Below are positions 43,106 through 52,412 of a stretch of DNA of 64,000 nt, in pieces. Position numbers and translations under genes: made by a program. Within the stretch, counting starts at the first letter, position 1. Every line of letters starts with the position of its first letter. The stretch is from Sphingomonas sp. LY54 (GTDB lineage: Bacteria; Pseudomonadota; Alphaproteobacteria; Sphingomonadales; Sphingomonadaceae): the NCBI RefSeq assembly GCF_035594035.1, contig NZ_CP141588.1:310001-374000 (forward strand), written 5' to 3'. The notes under the pieces were generated by a model. It did not search any database. It was not told where the DNA came from and saw nothing but the letters and a program-made list of their open reading frames with translations.

Positions 43106-46100
43106 GTGACCGACATCCAGAAGATCCTGTCGGCCACCAGGCCGACGACGCTCGCCGGGGCCCCCGTCGGCTTCGTACCCTGGCTCGCCGCCGACCTCGC
43201 TCGCGCCGCAAAGCCTGCCCTGAGCGGCGCCGCAGGAGGCCGCGCCGAAGGAGGCCGCGTCGTCTTCATCGCGCCTGACGAGGCAGCCATGCGGCACATC
43301 GTCGATGCCGCCCATTATTTCGCGCCCGAGCTCGAGACTTTGAGCTATCCCGCCTGGGACTGCCTGCCCTACGACCGCGCCTCGCCTTCGCTCCGCGCTT
43401 CGTCCGAGCGGCTGGCGACGTTGCATGCGCTGCAGCGCAAGGCCGACAAGCCCCAATTGCTGGTCACCACCGTCAATGCCGCGACCCAGCGGACGCTGAC
43501 GCCGTTCCGCGTCCGCCAACTGGTCGCGCACCTTGCTCCCGGCGAGCGGATCGACCTCGACAAGCTCACGCAGCTGCTGAGCGCCAACGGCTATGCCCGC
43601 ACCGAGACGGTCGCCGACGCCGGCGAATTCGCCGTCCGCGGCGGCCTCGTCGACCTTTTCCCCTCGGGCGAGGAAGAGGCGCTGCGACTCGACTTCTTCG
43701 GCGACGAAATCGAGAGCGTGCGCCGCTTCGACCCGGCCACCCAGCGCACCACCGGCCGGGTCGATGGCTTCACCCTCCTGCCCGCCTCCGAGACCCTGCT
43801 CGACGAGGACAGCATCAAGCGCTTCCGCTCGCGCTACCGGGAGCTGTTCGGCGCCACCGCGACCGGCGACCCGCTCTACCAGGCAGTGTCCGAGGGCCGG
43901 CGCCTGGCCGGGCTCGACCATTGGCTGCCCCTGTTCGAGGAACGGCTCGAAACCCTGTTCGATCATCTCGGCCCGGCCGACCTGATCGTCCGCGACGCGG
44001 GCGATGCCGGCGCGGTCGATGCGCGGTTCGAGGCGATCGCCGATTATTACGAAAACCGGTCGCGCGCGCAGTCGTCCGACGCGGGCAGCTATCGCCCGCT
44101 CAAGCCCGAGACGCTCTACCTCAGCCGCGCCGAGTGGGACACCGCGATCGCCGAACAGCCGATGCACCTCGTCACGCCGTTCCACGAGCCGGACAGCGCC
44201 ACCGTGATCGACTTCCAGGTCGAAGCTCCGCGCGACTTCGCGCCGGAGCGGGCGCAGAATGCGAACATCTACGAAGCGGTCGTCGATCATGTCGACGCGC
44301 TCCGCAAATCGAACCACAAGGTCGTGCTCGCCAGCTACTCGGCCGGCTCGCGCGAGCGCCTGAAGGGACTGCTGGGCGACCACGGCCTGACCAAGGTCGC
44401 CGAGGCCGACAATTGGCAGGAGGCGCTGGGCGCCGCCGCCAAGGGCCAGGTGGCGCTGACCGTCATCCAGCTCGATCACGGCTTTACCGCCGCCGATGTG
44501 GCCTTGCTGACCGAGCAGGACATGCTCGGCGACCGCCTCGTCCGCCGCAAGAAGCGCAAGAAGAGCACCGACGCCTTCCTGTCCGAGCTGGCGACGCTGA
44601 CGCCGGGCGATCTCGTCGTCCACATGGACCACGGCATCGGCCGCTATGACGGCCTGACCCAGATCCCGGTCGGCACCAGCCCGCACGATTGCGTCGCGCT
44701 GGAATATGCGGGCGGTGACAAGCTCTACGTGCCGGTCGAAAATATCGACGTGCTCAGCCGCTACGGCAGCGAGAGCGACGGCGTGACCCTCGACCGGCTC
44801 GGCGGCGAGGCCTGGCAGCGGCGCAAGGCGCGGATGAAGGAGCGGATCCGCGAGATTGCGGGCGAGCTCATCAAGACCGCGGCCGAACGCGCGTTGCGCC
44901 AGGGCCAGGTGGCCGAACCCGATACCGGCTTCGCCGCCTTCGTCGACCGCTTCCCCTATGAGGAGACAGAAGACCAGGACCGCGCGATCGACGACGTGGT
45001 GGGCGATCTCGGCGCCGGACGGCCGATGGACCGGCTCGTCGTCGGCGATGTCGGCTTCGGCAAGACCGAGGTCGCGCTGCGCGCCGCCTTCGTCGCGGCG
45101 ATGGCTGGAATGCAGGTCGCGGTGGTCGCTCCCACCACCCTCCTCGCCCGCCAGCATTACACCAATTTCGTCGAGCGCTTCCGCGGTTTCCCGGTCGAAA
45201 TCGGCCGCCTGTCGCGGCTCGTGCCCGCCAAGGAGGCCAAGGAAACCCGCGACAAGACCGCCGACGGCCAGACCGACATTCTCATCGGCACCCACGCCCT
45301 TCTCGCAAAGTCGGTGGAGTTCAAAATGCTCGGTCTCGTCATCGTCGACGAGGAGCAGCGCTTCGGCGTCACCCACAAGGAGAAGTTGAAGGCGCTGAAG
45401 TCCGACGTCCACGTGCTGACGCTGACGGCGACGCCGATCCCGCGCACTTTGCAGATGGCGATGTCGGGACTGCGCGAGCTTTCCGTTATCCAGACCCCGC
45501 CGGTCGATCGCCTCGCCGTCCGGACCTATGTGATGCCGTGGGACCCGGTGGTGCTCCGCGAAGCCCTGCTGCGCGAACATTATCGCGGCGGCCAGAGCTT
45601 CTTCGTCGCGCCGCGCGTGTCGGACCTCGCCGACATCGAGCAGTTCCTGCGCGAGGAAGTGCCCGAAGTCAGCTTCGTCACTGCCCACGGCCAGATGTCG
45701 GCGACCGAGGTCGAAGAGCGCATGTCGGCCTTCTACGACCGCAAATATGATGTCCTGCTCTCGACTACGATCGTCGAGAGCGGCCTCGACATCCCGAGCG
45801 CCAACACGCTCATCATCCACCGCGCCGACCGCTTCGGCCTTGCCCAGCTCTACCAGCTGCGCGGCCGCGTCGGCCGCTCGAAGACGCGCGCCTACGCCTA
45901 TCTCACCACCCCGGCCAACCGCACGGTCACCGAGGCGGCGGAGAAAAGGCTGAAGGTGCTGGTCAATCTCGATTCTCTGGGCGCGGGCTTCCAGATCGCC
46001 AGCCACGACCTCGACATTCGCGGCGCCGGCAACCTGCTCGGCGACGAGCAATCGGGCCACATCAAGGAGGTCGGCTTCGAGCTCTACCAGTCGATGCTGG

Positions 46101-46600
46101 AGGAGGCGATCGTCACCGCCAAGGCGGGCGGGCTCGAACCGCGGCGCGAGGACTATTCGCCGCAGATCACGGTCGACGCTCCGATCATGCTGCCCGAGGA
46201 ATATGTCCCCGACCTCGACCTGCGCATGGGCCTCTACCGCCGCATGAACGAACTCGAGAACCGCCAGGAGATCGAGGCGTTCGCGGCCGAGCTGATCGAC
46301 CGCTTCGGCAAATTGCCCGAGGCGACCGAGAATCTGCTCAAGATCATCGAGATCAAGCTCAACGCCAAGAAGGCCTGCATCGTGAAGCTGGACGTCGGCG
46401 CCAAGGGCGCTCTGGTCAGCTTCCACAATGATCAGTTCCCCGATCTCGAAGGCCTGATCGGCTACGTCCAGCGCCTCAAGGGCACCGCCAAGCTGCGCCC
46501 CGACAGCAAGCTCGTCATCACGCGCAGCTGGCCCGACCCGGCGGCGCGGATCACCGGCGCGCTGCAGCTCTCCAAGGGCCTGGCGAAGATCCTCGCCTAA
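43106..46600 (+). CDS. mfd: transcription-repair coupling factor Mfd
   Basis: A 1164-residue translocase that removes stalled RNA polymerase and recruits UvrA. The N-terminal UvrB-like domain contains SYPAWDCLPYDRASPS and GGLVDLFPSGEEEALRLDFF. The RNA polymerase-interaction domain includes VHMDHGIGRYDGL. The translocase has Walker [46 protein letters not shown], and [20 protein letters not shown]. The C-terminal TRCF domain is present. It starts with GTG directly after sdhE. The stop overlaps the opposing EAL gene by four bases. Confidence 0.97.
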   Translation: MTDIQKILSATRPTTLAGAPVGFVPWLAADLARAAKPALSGAAGGRAEGGRVVFIAPDEAAMRHIVDAAHYFAPELETLSYPAWDCLPYDRASPSLRASSERLATLHALQRKADKPQLLVTTVNAATQRTLTPFRVRQLVAHLAPGERIDLDKLTQLLSANGYARTETVADAGEFAVRGGLVDLFPSGEEEALRLDFFGDEIESVRRFDPATQRTTGRVDGFTLLPASETLLDEDSIKRFRSRYRELFGATATGDPLYQAVSEGRRLAGLDHWLPLFEERLETLFDHLGPADLIVRDAGDAGAVDARFEAIADYYENRSRAQSSDAGSYRPLKPETLYLSRAEWDTAIAEQPMHLVTPFHEPDSATVIDFQVEAPRDFAPERAQNANIYEAVVDHVDALRKSNHKVVLASYSAGSRERLKGLLGDHGLTKVAEADNWQEALGAAAKGQVALTVIQLDHGFTAADVALLTEQDMLGDRLVRRKKRKKSTDAFLSELATLTPGDLVVHMDHGIGRYDGLTQIPVGTSPHDCVALEYAGGDKLYVPVENIDVLSRYGSESDGVTLDRLGGEAWQRRKARMKERIREIAGELIKTAAERALRQGQVAEPDTGFAAFVDRFPYEETEDQDRAIDDVVGDLGAGRPMDRLVVGDVGFGKTEVALRAAFVAAMAGMQVAVVAPTTLLARQHYTNFVERFRGFPVEIGRLSRLVPAKEAKETRDKTADGQTDILIGTHALLAKSVEFKMLGLVIVDEEQRFGVTHKEKLKALKSDVHVLTLTATPIPRTLQMAMSGLRELSVIQTPPVDRLAVRTYVMPWDPVVLREALLREHYRGGQSFFVAPRVSDLADIEQFLREEVPEVSFVTAHGQMSATEVEERMSAFYDRKYDVLLSTTIVESGLDIPSANTLIIHRADRFGLAQLYQLRGRVGRSKTRAYAYLTTPANRTVTEAAEKRLKVLVNLDSLGAGFQIASHDLDIRGAGNLLGDEQSGHIKEVGFELYQSMLEEAIVTAKAGGLEPRREDYSPQITVDAPIMLPEEYVPDLDLRMGLYRRMNELENRQEIEAFAAELIDRFGKLPEATENLLKIIEIKLNAKKACIVKLDVGAKGALVSFHNDQFPDLEGLIGYVQRLKGTAKLRPDSKLVITRSWPDPAARITGALQLSKGLAKILA

Positions 46601-48612
46601 CCGGCGACCAGGGCTTCCAGCGCGGCCGAATCGATCGGCTTGGAGCAGAGGAAGCCCTGGTAGAGGTTGCAGCCCTCCTGGGCGAGCAGGCCCAATTGCT
46701 CCTCGGTCTCGACCCCCTCGGCGATCACGGCGAGGCCGAGCGAGCGCGCCATGTCGATCACGCTGCGGACGACGATGCGGTCGCGCGGCGAGCCGGTGAT
46801 GTCCTCGCACAGCCGCTTGTCGATCTTCAGGTAATCGAGCGGCAGCGCCTTCAGATAGGCAAGGCTCGAATAACCGGTGCCGAAATCGTCGATCGCGATG
46901 CGCAGCCCGCCCTCGCGCAGCTCCGCGAGCAGGGTCGCGGCCGCGTTGAGGTCCTCGATCAGGCCGGTCTCGGTCACCTCGACGGTGAGGCGCGAGCGAT
47001 CGAACCCGCTCTTCTCGACCAGATCGAGGAACTGGGCGGCAAAGCCCGGACGGACGATGTCCTCGGCGGTGATGTTGACCGCGACCCGCAGGTGGGCAAG
47101 CGAGGCTGGCCAGGCGGCCGCGGCGGCGATCGCCTTGCGCTGCACATGGTCGGACAATTGGACGAGATAGTCCGAGCGCTCGGCGACGCTGAACAAGGTG
47201 ATCGCGCCGAGCTCGCCATAAGTCGGGTGGCGCCAGCGGGCGAGCGCTTCGGCGCCGGTGATGGCTCCCGTGGTCGTCGAGACCTGGGGCTGGAAAAGGA
47301 TTTCGATCTCGTCCTTGTCGAGCGCGCGGCGCAGGTCGATCTCGAGCTGGTCGCCGAGCGCCGTGTCGCTCTGCGCTTCGCTGTCGAGCACCCGGATCGG
47401 CCCGGTGTCGGCATTCTTGGCGTCGACGAGCGCGCTGCTGGCGCGGCGCAGCAAGGCGGCGGCATCGTCACCGGACGCGGATGCGGCAATGCCGACGCGG
47501 CTCCCCAGGGTTATGACATGATGGCCCGACATGAACGGCCGCGCGATCGCCTCGACCAATTGGCCTGCAAGGAAGCGCGCTTCCGCCAAGGTGGTCGGAG
47601 CCGCCATCGCGATCACGAACTCGGCTCCCGCCAGGCGGGCGACGAAGCGGCGGCGCGGCGCACCTTCGACCACGCGCTCGATGCGCCGCGCGACCGCCTG
47701 CAGCACGCTGTCGCCGGTCGCGCGCCCGAAGGCGGCATTGATCGTGTCGAACCGGCTGACCGCGAGCAGGAGCACGACCAGTTGCGGCTGGTCGCTCTCG
47801 GCGCCGGCCAAACGGCTCCCGAGCCAGGCGCGGGCGGCGTGGGCGTCGCGCAGGCCCGTCATCGGATCGCGCGACTGGAGCGGGCCGTTCTCGGCGACGG
47901 CGATCGTCTCGGTGCGGCCGACAATCTCGCTGTCGGCGCCGACGCGGAGATGGTGTGCGAGCCGGGCCCCGTCCTCGTCATGATGGGCGAAGGCGGTCGA
48001 TTCGCCGGTCGCCATCAACCGGTCGATCGCGCCCCGAGCGGCGCGGCGGCCGTCGGCGTCGAGCTTGCGGAACAACTCGATCAGCGGGATGCGCTGGCCG
48101 TTCTCGCCGCCGATCCCCGCCTTGCGTGCGAGCGCCGGGCTGAGCTCGACCGTGGAAGCCCCCGGCTGCCAGCGCCACGAGACGCGCTGGCCGGCCTCTT
48201 CCGAACGGCGCGGGCGATAGCCGCCGGCGACGCGATCGGCGTGGCGCGCGGCGAACTGGACGGCCTTGAGGAACTGGTGGTCGCTGAACGGACTCACCAG
48301 GAAATGGGTGGCGCCGGCTTCGTGCAGCCGGTCGAGCGCCTCGCCGTCGTTGCGCGAGACGAGGACGAGCAGGGCAGCGGCATTGGCTTCGGCCGGGTCG
48401 GCGAGCGCGCGCACGCCCTCATAGCCTTCCTCCAGCGCGCCGCGCGCGTCGACCACGGCGACGGTAGCGCCGGACGAGACGAAGCGACCTTCGGCATTGG
48501 CGGTGCGGCGGGCGGCGATCGGCTGCCAGCCCGCGCTTTCGGCGAGACGGGTCAGCTCGTCGCGATGGCGGAACGAGAGGACGAACAGGGGTGCGGACAC
48601 ACCGGCTGCCAT
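46597..48612 (-). CDS. REC-like/degenerate GGDEF/EAL protein, probable c-di-GMP phosphodiesterase
   Basis: A 671-residue cytosolic protein in three parts. Residues 1-130 look like a receiver domain with an Asp in VAVVDARGA, but the usual KP is LVSPF. Residues about 250-400 are a GGDEF fold whose signature reads AGAEF, so cyclase activity is unlikely. The EAL domain has AEALARWRHPTYG, VNITAEDIV, TETGLIEDL, DDFGTGYSSLAYL, LKIDKRL and AEGVETEEQL, so phosphodiesterase residues look intact. The PilZ protein at 37167 could be part of the same c-di-GMP network. It overlaps the end of mfd. Confidence 0.9.
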   Translation of the reverse strand: MAAGVSAPLFVLSFRHRDELTRLAESAGWQPIAARRTANAEGRFVSSGATVAVVDARGALEEGYEGVRALADPAEANAAALLVLVSRNDGEALDRLHEAGATHFLVSPFSDHQFLKAVQFAARHADRVAGGYRPRRSEEAGQRVSWRWQPGASTVELSPALARKAGIGGENGQRIPLIELFRKLDADGRRAARGAIDRLMATGESTAFAHHDEDGARLAHHLRVGADSEIVGRTETIAVAENGPLQSRDPMTGLRDAHAARAWLGSRLAGAESDQPQLVVLLLAVSRFDTINAAFGRATGDSVLQAVARRIERVVEGAPRRRFVARLAGAEFVIAMAAPTTLAEARFLAGQLVEAIARPFMSGHHVITLGSRVGIAASASGDDAAALLRRASSALVDAKNADTGPIRVLDSEAQSDTALGDQLEIDLRRALDKDEIEILFQPQVSTTTGAITGAEALARWRHPTYGELGAITLFSVAERSDYLVQLSDHVQRKAIAAAAAWPASLAHLRVAVNITAEDIVRPGFAAQFLDLVEKSGFDRSRLTVEVTETGLIEDLNAAATLLAELREGGLRIAIDDFGTGYSSLAYLKALPLDYLKIDKRLCEDITGSPRDRIVVRSVIDMARSLGLAVIAEGVETEEQLGLLAQEGCNLYQGFLCSKPIDSAALEALVAG

Positions 48613-48751
48613 TCGCTTCGACCCCTTTCCGCCCGGGCGAGCTTGCCCTCCGTCCCTCTAGCTTGCGCCCATCGCCTCAACAATCGGTTTAGACCGCCTG
48701 CCCCGCCCCGGCACAGGCCGCGCTTGCGGCGGGCCGGCACCCGCCCTAGCA

Positions 48752-49543
48752 ATGTCGCTGATGTCGTACAGCAACCATCCGGCGATGGCCCTTCTCGCAT
48801 CTCCCGCAGAGGCGGCCCTCGCGGCCGAGACCCTGCTGCGCGAGCGCTACGATTTCGTGCCGCTCGAGCAGGCCGACATGATCCTCGCATTGGGCGGGGA
48901 CGGCTTCATGCTACAGACGCTCCACGAGATGCTCGACCGCGGCAAGGCCTGCCCCGTGTTCGGCATGAACCGCGGCACGGTCGGCTTCCTGATGAACGAA
49001 TGGCGCCTCGATGGCCTCTACGAGCGGGTCCAACGCGCCAAGAAGATTTCGGTCGCGCCGCTCCGCATGGACGCGTTCACCGTCACGGGCGAGCATATCG
49101 TCAGCCCCGCGATCAACGAGGTCTCGTTGCTGCGCGAGACACGCCAGACGGCGCGGGTCGAGGTGGCGGTGAATGGCCGCGTCGTGCTGCCGGAACTGGT
49201 CTGCGACGGCGTGCTGGTCGCAACCCCGGCAGGGTCGACGGCGTACAACCTGTCTGCTCAGGGACCGATCTTGCCGCTCGGATCGAAGATGATGGCGCTG
49301 ACCCCGATCAGCCCGTTCCGGCCGCGGCGCTGGCGCGGGGCGCTCATCCCCGACGACCTTAAAATCTCGTTTCGTGTGCTCGATCCGGTCAAGCGGCCGG
49401 TGTCTGCGGTGGCCGATCAGCGCGAAGTGCGCGACGTTGCCGTCATCGAGGTGCAGATCGACCGCGAGCAGGTGCTGACGCTTTTGTTCGATCCCGAGCA
49501 TGCTCTCGACGAGCGGATCACGATGGAACAGTTCGCAGTCTGA
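48752..49543 (+). CDS. nadK: NAD kinase
   Basis: Phosphorylates NAD to NADP. The 263 residues carry LALGGDGFMLQTLHE (the GGDG motif), FGMNRGTVGFLMNEW, AINEVSLLRETRQTARVEV, and the CDGVLVATPAGSTAYNLSAQ segment that completes the active site. 263 residues is a normal short form. The start is either ATG 48752 or ATG 48761; neither has a clear ribosome site. tRNA-Asn with its own promoter follows 71 bases after the stop. Confidence 0.93.
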   Translation: MSLMSYSNHPAMALLASPAEAALAAETLLRERYDFVPLEQADMILALGGDGFMLQTLHEMLDRGKACPVFGMNRGTVGFLMNEWRLDGLYERVQRAKKISVAPLRMDAFTVTGEHIVSPAINEVSLLRETRQTARVEVAVNGRVVLPELVCDGVLVATPAGSTAYNLSAQGPILPLGSKMMALTPISPFRPRRWRGALIPDDLKISFRVLDPVKRPVSAVADQREVRDVAVIEVQIDREQVLTLLFDPEHALDERITMEQFAV

Positions 49544-49562
49544 AAAATCTCGGCCGAAGGCC

Positions 49563-49591
49563 TTGCCAGCCCCGAACATCTCTGCTTATAG
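49563..49591 (+). promoter_or_regulatory. candidate sigma-70 promoter of tRNA-Asn
   Basis: TTGCCA (49563-49568) and TTATAG (49586-49591) are separated by 17 nt, and the tRNA 5' end is 24 bases after the -10. The -35 hexamer is identical to that proposed for the CAT tRNA at 448-453. Confidence 0.55.
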
Positions 49592-49614
49592 CCCGCCCTG
49601 CCTGAACGGGCTGC

Positions 49615-49689
49615 TCCCCGGTAGCTCAGCGGTAGAGCATCCGACTGTTAATCGGATGGCCGATGGTTCGAATCCGTCCCGGGGAGCCA
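49615..49689 (+). tRNA. tRNA-Asn (anticodon GTT)
   Basis: A 75-nt cloverleaf with acceptor arms TCCCCGG/CCGGGGA, discriminator G and encoded CCA. The anticodon loop CTGTTAA gives GTT for asparagine. The T-arm contains GGTTCGAATCC. A small hairpin (CTTCTTC-TTT-GAAGAAG, 49690-49706) and a strong terminator follow. Confidence 0.97.
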
Positions 49690-49722
49690 CTTCTTCTTTG
49701 AAGAAGAGCCCGTAAGCGCAGG

Positions 49723-49757
49723 AAAAGGCCCGACTGGAGCGATCCAGCCGGGCCTTT
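49723..49757 (+). terminator. terminator after tRNA-Asn
   Basis: AAAAGGCCCG-ACTGGAGCGATCCAG-CCGGGCCTTT forms a long stem (outer AAAGGCCCG/CGGGCCTTT, inner CTGGA/TCCAG). It lies 34 bases after the tRNA, and 14 bases before the end of the opposing gene at 49771, so it can serve both directions. Confidence 0.75.
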
Positions 49758-49770
49758 CGCATTTCGTGCT

Positions 49771-50325
49771 TCAGGCGGTCGCGAGCGACCGCGCCGGGGC
49801 CGGGTCGGACCTCATGTCGGACGGCGTCTCGAAGTCGCGCGTCGCCGCGCCCCGCGCGGCCGCAACGCCGCCTGGGAAGCCGGAACGGTCGCTATAGTCG
49901 CGCTGCTCGCCGCGATCCTCGCTCACCTCGCGCGTCAGGCTCGCTGCGGTCAGGACATCGACCACAGCGATCCCCGCCACCGCCGCGATCGCCATGCCCG
50001 CATTGCGGCGCTGCTGCTCGTCGCCACGCCTCAGCCCGACCGCGAGCGTACCGAGATCGAGCAGGTCGCCGCCGACGCGGCTCCAGATCGCCGGCGCCGG
50101 GTCGACCGACAATGCGCCGACGCCGCTCGCAATCTCGCGTGCCCCGAATGCCTGGAGCAGACGCTCATGCCCCTCGAGGCCGAGCGCCTTGGCGAGCCGC
50201 CCGGGCGCGACGATCTCGGCGAGCCCGAGCCCGATGCTGAACCAGCCCAGGCCGCGCGCCACGCGGTCGGTCGTCGTCAGGCTTCGATCGGGACGGCTGA
50301 CCACCAATGTGGAAACTTCGTTCAT
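49771..50325 (-). CDS. small membrane protein, sphingomonad/rhizobial cyclase-lead type
   Basis: A 184-residue membrane protein of uncertain role. RVARGLGWFSIGLGLAEIVA, then LAKALGLEGHERLLQAFGAR and EIASGVGALS resemble the membrane lead often fused before SRPBCC (cyclase/dehydrase) domains in alphaproteobacteria, but no SRPBCC domain follows here. A second membrane helix is in AGMAIAAVAGIAVVDVLTAA. The tail is Arg/Asp/Ser-rich. AGGAG six bases before ATG 50325 decides the start; that site overlaps the alcohol dehydrogenase stop, indicating coupling. Confidence 0.75.
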   Translation of the reverse strand: MNEVSTLVVSRPDRSLTTTDRVARGLGWFSIGLGLAEIVAPGRLAKALGLEGHERLLQAFGAREIASGVGALSVDPAPAIWSRVGGDLLDLGTLAVGLRRGDEQQRRNAGMAIAAVAGIAVVDVLTAASLTREVSEDRGEQRDYSDRSGFPGGVAAARGAATRDFETPSDMRSDPAPARSLATA

Positions 50326-50334
50326 GACCATCTC

Positions 50335-51504
50335 CTAGGGTTTCAGGACCACCTTGATGCAGCTGTCCTGCTTCTGCTCGAAGACGCGGTACATGCCCGG
50401 GCCCTCCTCGAGCGAGGCGGTGTGGGTGATGACGAAGGACGGGTCGATCTGACCCTCCTCGATGCGGCGCAGCAGGTCGTCGGTCCAGCGTCGGACATGA
50501 GTCTGGCCGGCGCGCACGGTCAGTCCCTTGTTCATCAGCTGGCCGAGTGGGATCTTGTCGGCAAGCCCGCCATAGACGCCCGGGATCGAGAGAATGCCGG
50601 CCGGGCGGCAGACGTAGATCATCTCGCGCAGCACATGGACCCGGTCGTTGACCGCCATCGTCGCCTGCTTGACGCGGTCGTACATGGAATCGACCGTGCT
50701 GCTGGCGTGCGCTTCCATGCCGACTGCGTCGATGCACTTTTCGGGGCCCTTGCCGCCGGTCAGCTCGTTCAGGCGCTCGACGGCATTCTCCTCGTCGACG
50801 TTGATCGTGATCGCACCCGCCGCCGCAGCCATGCTCAGCCGGTCGGGAAGCCGGTCGATCGCGACGACCTGCTTGGCGCCGAGGAGGATGGCGCTGCGGA
50901 TCGTCATCTGGCCGACCGGGCCGCAGCCCCAGATCGCGACCGTATCGGTCGGCTGGATGTCGCACTGAACGGCGGCCTGCCAGCCGGTGGGGAAGATATC
51001 GCCCAGGAACAGCACTTGCTCGTCGGTGAGGCTGTCCGGCACCTTGATGTGGGTCGCGTCGGCGAACGGCACGCGCAGGTATTCCGCCTGACCGCCCTGG
51101 TAGCCGCCGGTGAGATGGGTGTAGCCGAACAGGCCTGCGGTGGTGTGGCCGAACACCTTCGCCGCTAGGTCCTTGTTGCGGTTGCTGCGCTCGCACACCG
51201 AATAATTCCCGCGCTTGCACTGCTCGCATTCGTCGCAGTTGATCGTGAACGGCACGACGATGCGGTCGCCCTTCTTGAGCTTGGTGACGCTGCTCCCGGT
51301 TTCGACGACTTCGCCCATCATCTCATGGCCGACGACGTCGCCGGGCTTCATCGCCGGGATCATGTTGTGGAAGAGATGGAGGTCCGAGCCGCAGATCGCG
51401 CAGCTCGTCACCTTGATGATGGCGTCCTTCGCGTCCTCGATTTCGGGGTCGGGGACCGTGTCGCACCTAATGTCCTGCTTGCCGTGCCAGACGAGCGCTT
51501 TCAT
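50335..51504 (-). CDS. zinc-dependent alcohol dehydrogenase family protein
   Basis: A 389-residue medium-chain dehydrogenase. The catalytic zinc ligands are visible in CAICGSDLHLF and GHEMMGEVVETG. The structural zinc loop is CDECEQCKRGNYSVC (four Cys). The NAD-binding turn is VAIWGCGPVGQMTIRSAILL. The glutathione-independent formaldehyde-dehydrogenase-like extension (HLTGGYQGGQAEYLRVPFAD) is also present. The substrate cannot be fixed; similar genes act on formaldehyde or other alcohols. The coding start is ATG 51504; the frame runs further upstream as noise. It is divergent from the hemerythrin gene. Confidence 0.9.
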   Translation of the reverse strand: MKALVWHGKQDIRCDTVPDPEIEDAKDAIIKVTSCAICGSDLHLFHNMIPAMKPGDVVGHEMMGEVVETGSSVTKLKKGDRIVVPFTINCDECEQCKRGNYSVCERSNRNKDLAAKVFGHTTAGLFGYTHLTGGYQGGQAEYLRVPFADATHIKVPDSLTDEQVLFLGDIFPTGWQAAVQCDIQPTDTVAIWGCGPVGQMTIRSAILLGAKQVVAIDRLPDRLSMAAAAGAITINVDEENAVERLNELTGGKGPEKCIDAVGMEAHASSTVDSMYDRVKQATMAVNDRVHVLREMIYVCRPAGILSIPGVYGGLADKIPLGQLMNKGLTVRAGQTHVRRWTDDLLRRIEEGQIDPSFVITHTASLEEGPGMYRVFEQKQDSCIKVVLKP

Positions 51505-51695
51505 CCTGGTCTGCTCCTTCTTTTCACCCCACGCACGCCAACCGAACGTACCCGCTGGCGGATCGGCCACGGCCTTGGCTTCGGGTGGTCGCACACCAGT
51601 AACGGCTCGACGCGGCAGGCGCAGTCGACGGAGCCAAGTGAAGGAAATTGCTCCGCTTTTCCTGATCTGGATCAAAGGCCCACTCGCCCCGAACC

Positions 51696-51721
51696 GGAAC
51701 ATCGCAGCCCGCCCGAAGGTT
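51696..51721 (+). promoter_or_regulatory. candidate EcfG promoter of the hemerythrin gene
   Basis: GGAAC (51696-51700), 17 nt, then GGTT (51718-51721), in agreement with the EcfG consensus GGAAC-N16/17-(C/G)GTT. It lies 28 bases before the ATG, and a strong AGGAGG ribosome site lies between. Confidence 0.6.
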
Positions 51722-51749
51722 TGCAGCAGCAGTTTCCTAGGAGGTCGAT

Positions 51750-52361
51750 ATGGCAACCAAGACACGTGCGAAGGGCGGCAGCAAAAGCCGCTCGGGCGAA
51801 AGCCTGTTCAACTGGGACAATGCCAATACCGGCGTGCTCGTCGGCGCGGCCGTTGCCGGCGCGGCGGTTGGGCTTGCAGCCAATATGGGGCGCAAGATGT
51901 TCGTCCAGATGTCGAGCGGCGCCAGCGGCGACTGGGTCGAGGCGCTCAAGACCGAGCACAAGCTCGCGCTCGCCATCTTCGACAAGATCCAGGCGACCGA
52001 CGACAGCCAGACGATGATGCGCTCGCATCTGCTCGCCAAGCTCAAATATGCGCTGACCAAGCATGCGCTTGAGGAAGAGAATGTGATTTATCCGGCATTG
52101 CGCGCGGCCGACGAGATCGCCGGCGCCGACCGGCTCAACGCCGATCACGGCTATGTGAAGACCTATCTCTACGAGCTCGAGACGATGGCCAAGGATGATC
52201 CGGCTTGGCTCGCGCGCGTGTCCGATTTCCGGGCAATGATCGAGGAGCATATGCGCGAGGAAGAGGAAGAGCTTTTCCCGATGCTGCGCGGCCGGCTCTC
52301 CGAAGAGGACAATGCGAAGCTATCGACGATGATGAACAAGGAAGGCTTCAAGTTCGCCTGA
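51750..52361 (+). CDS. hemerythrin-domain protein with membrane segment
   Basis: A 203-residue protein. Residues about 27-45 (TGVLVGAAVAGAAVGLAANM) form a possible membrane helix or Gly-zipper. The HHE four-helix bundle follows, with likely iron ligands His70 (TEHK), His105 and Glu109 (KHALEEE), His133 (ADHGY) and His167 and Glu171 (EEHMREEEE). Such proteins bind O2, NO or store iron. The CTAGGAGGTCGAT ribosome site is strong. An EcfG-like promoter suggests induction under general stress. A bidirectional terminator separates it from secA. Confidence 0.9.
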   Translation: MATKTRAKGGSKSRSGESLFNWDNANTGVLVGAAVAGAAVGLAANMGRKMFVQMSSGASGDWVEALKTEHKLALAIFDKIQATDDSQTMMRSHLLAKLKYALTKHALEEENVIYPALRAADEIAGADRLNADHGYVKTYLYELETMAKDDPAWLARVSDFRAMIEEHMREEEEELFPMLRGRLSEEDNAKLSTMMNKEGFKFA

Positions 52362-52377
52362 TCGCAATCTGAAAAGA

Positions 52378-52407
52378 AAAGGGCCGGTCCCATCGGGCCG
52401 GCCCTTT
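52378..52407. terminator. bidirectional terminator between hemerythrin gene and secA
   Basis: AAAGGGCCGG (52378-52387) pairs with CCGGCCCTTT (52398-52407), 10-bp perfect arms with a 10-nt loop. It has an A-rich 5' flank (GAAAAGAAAA) and a TCTCTTTT 3' flank, so it works in both directions for these convergent genes. Confidence 0.8.
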
Positions 52408-52412
52408 CTCTT

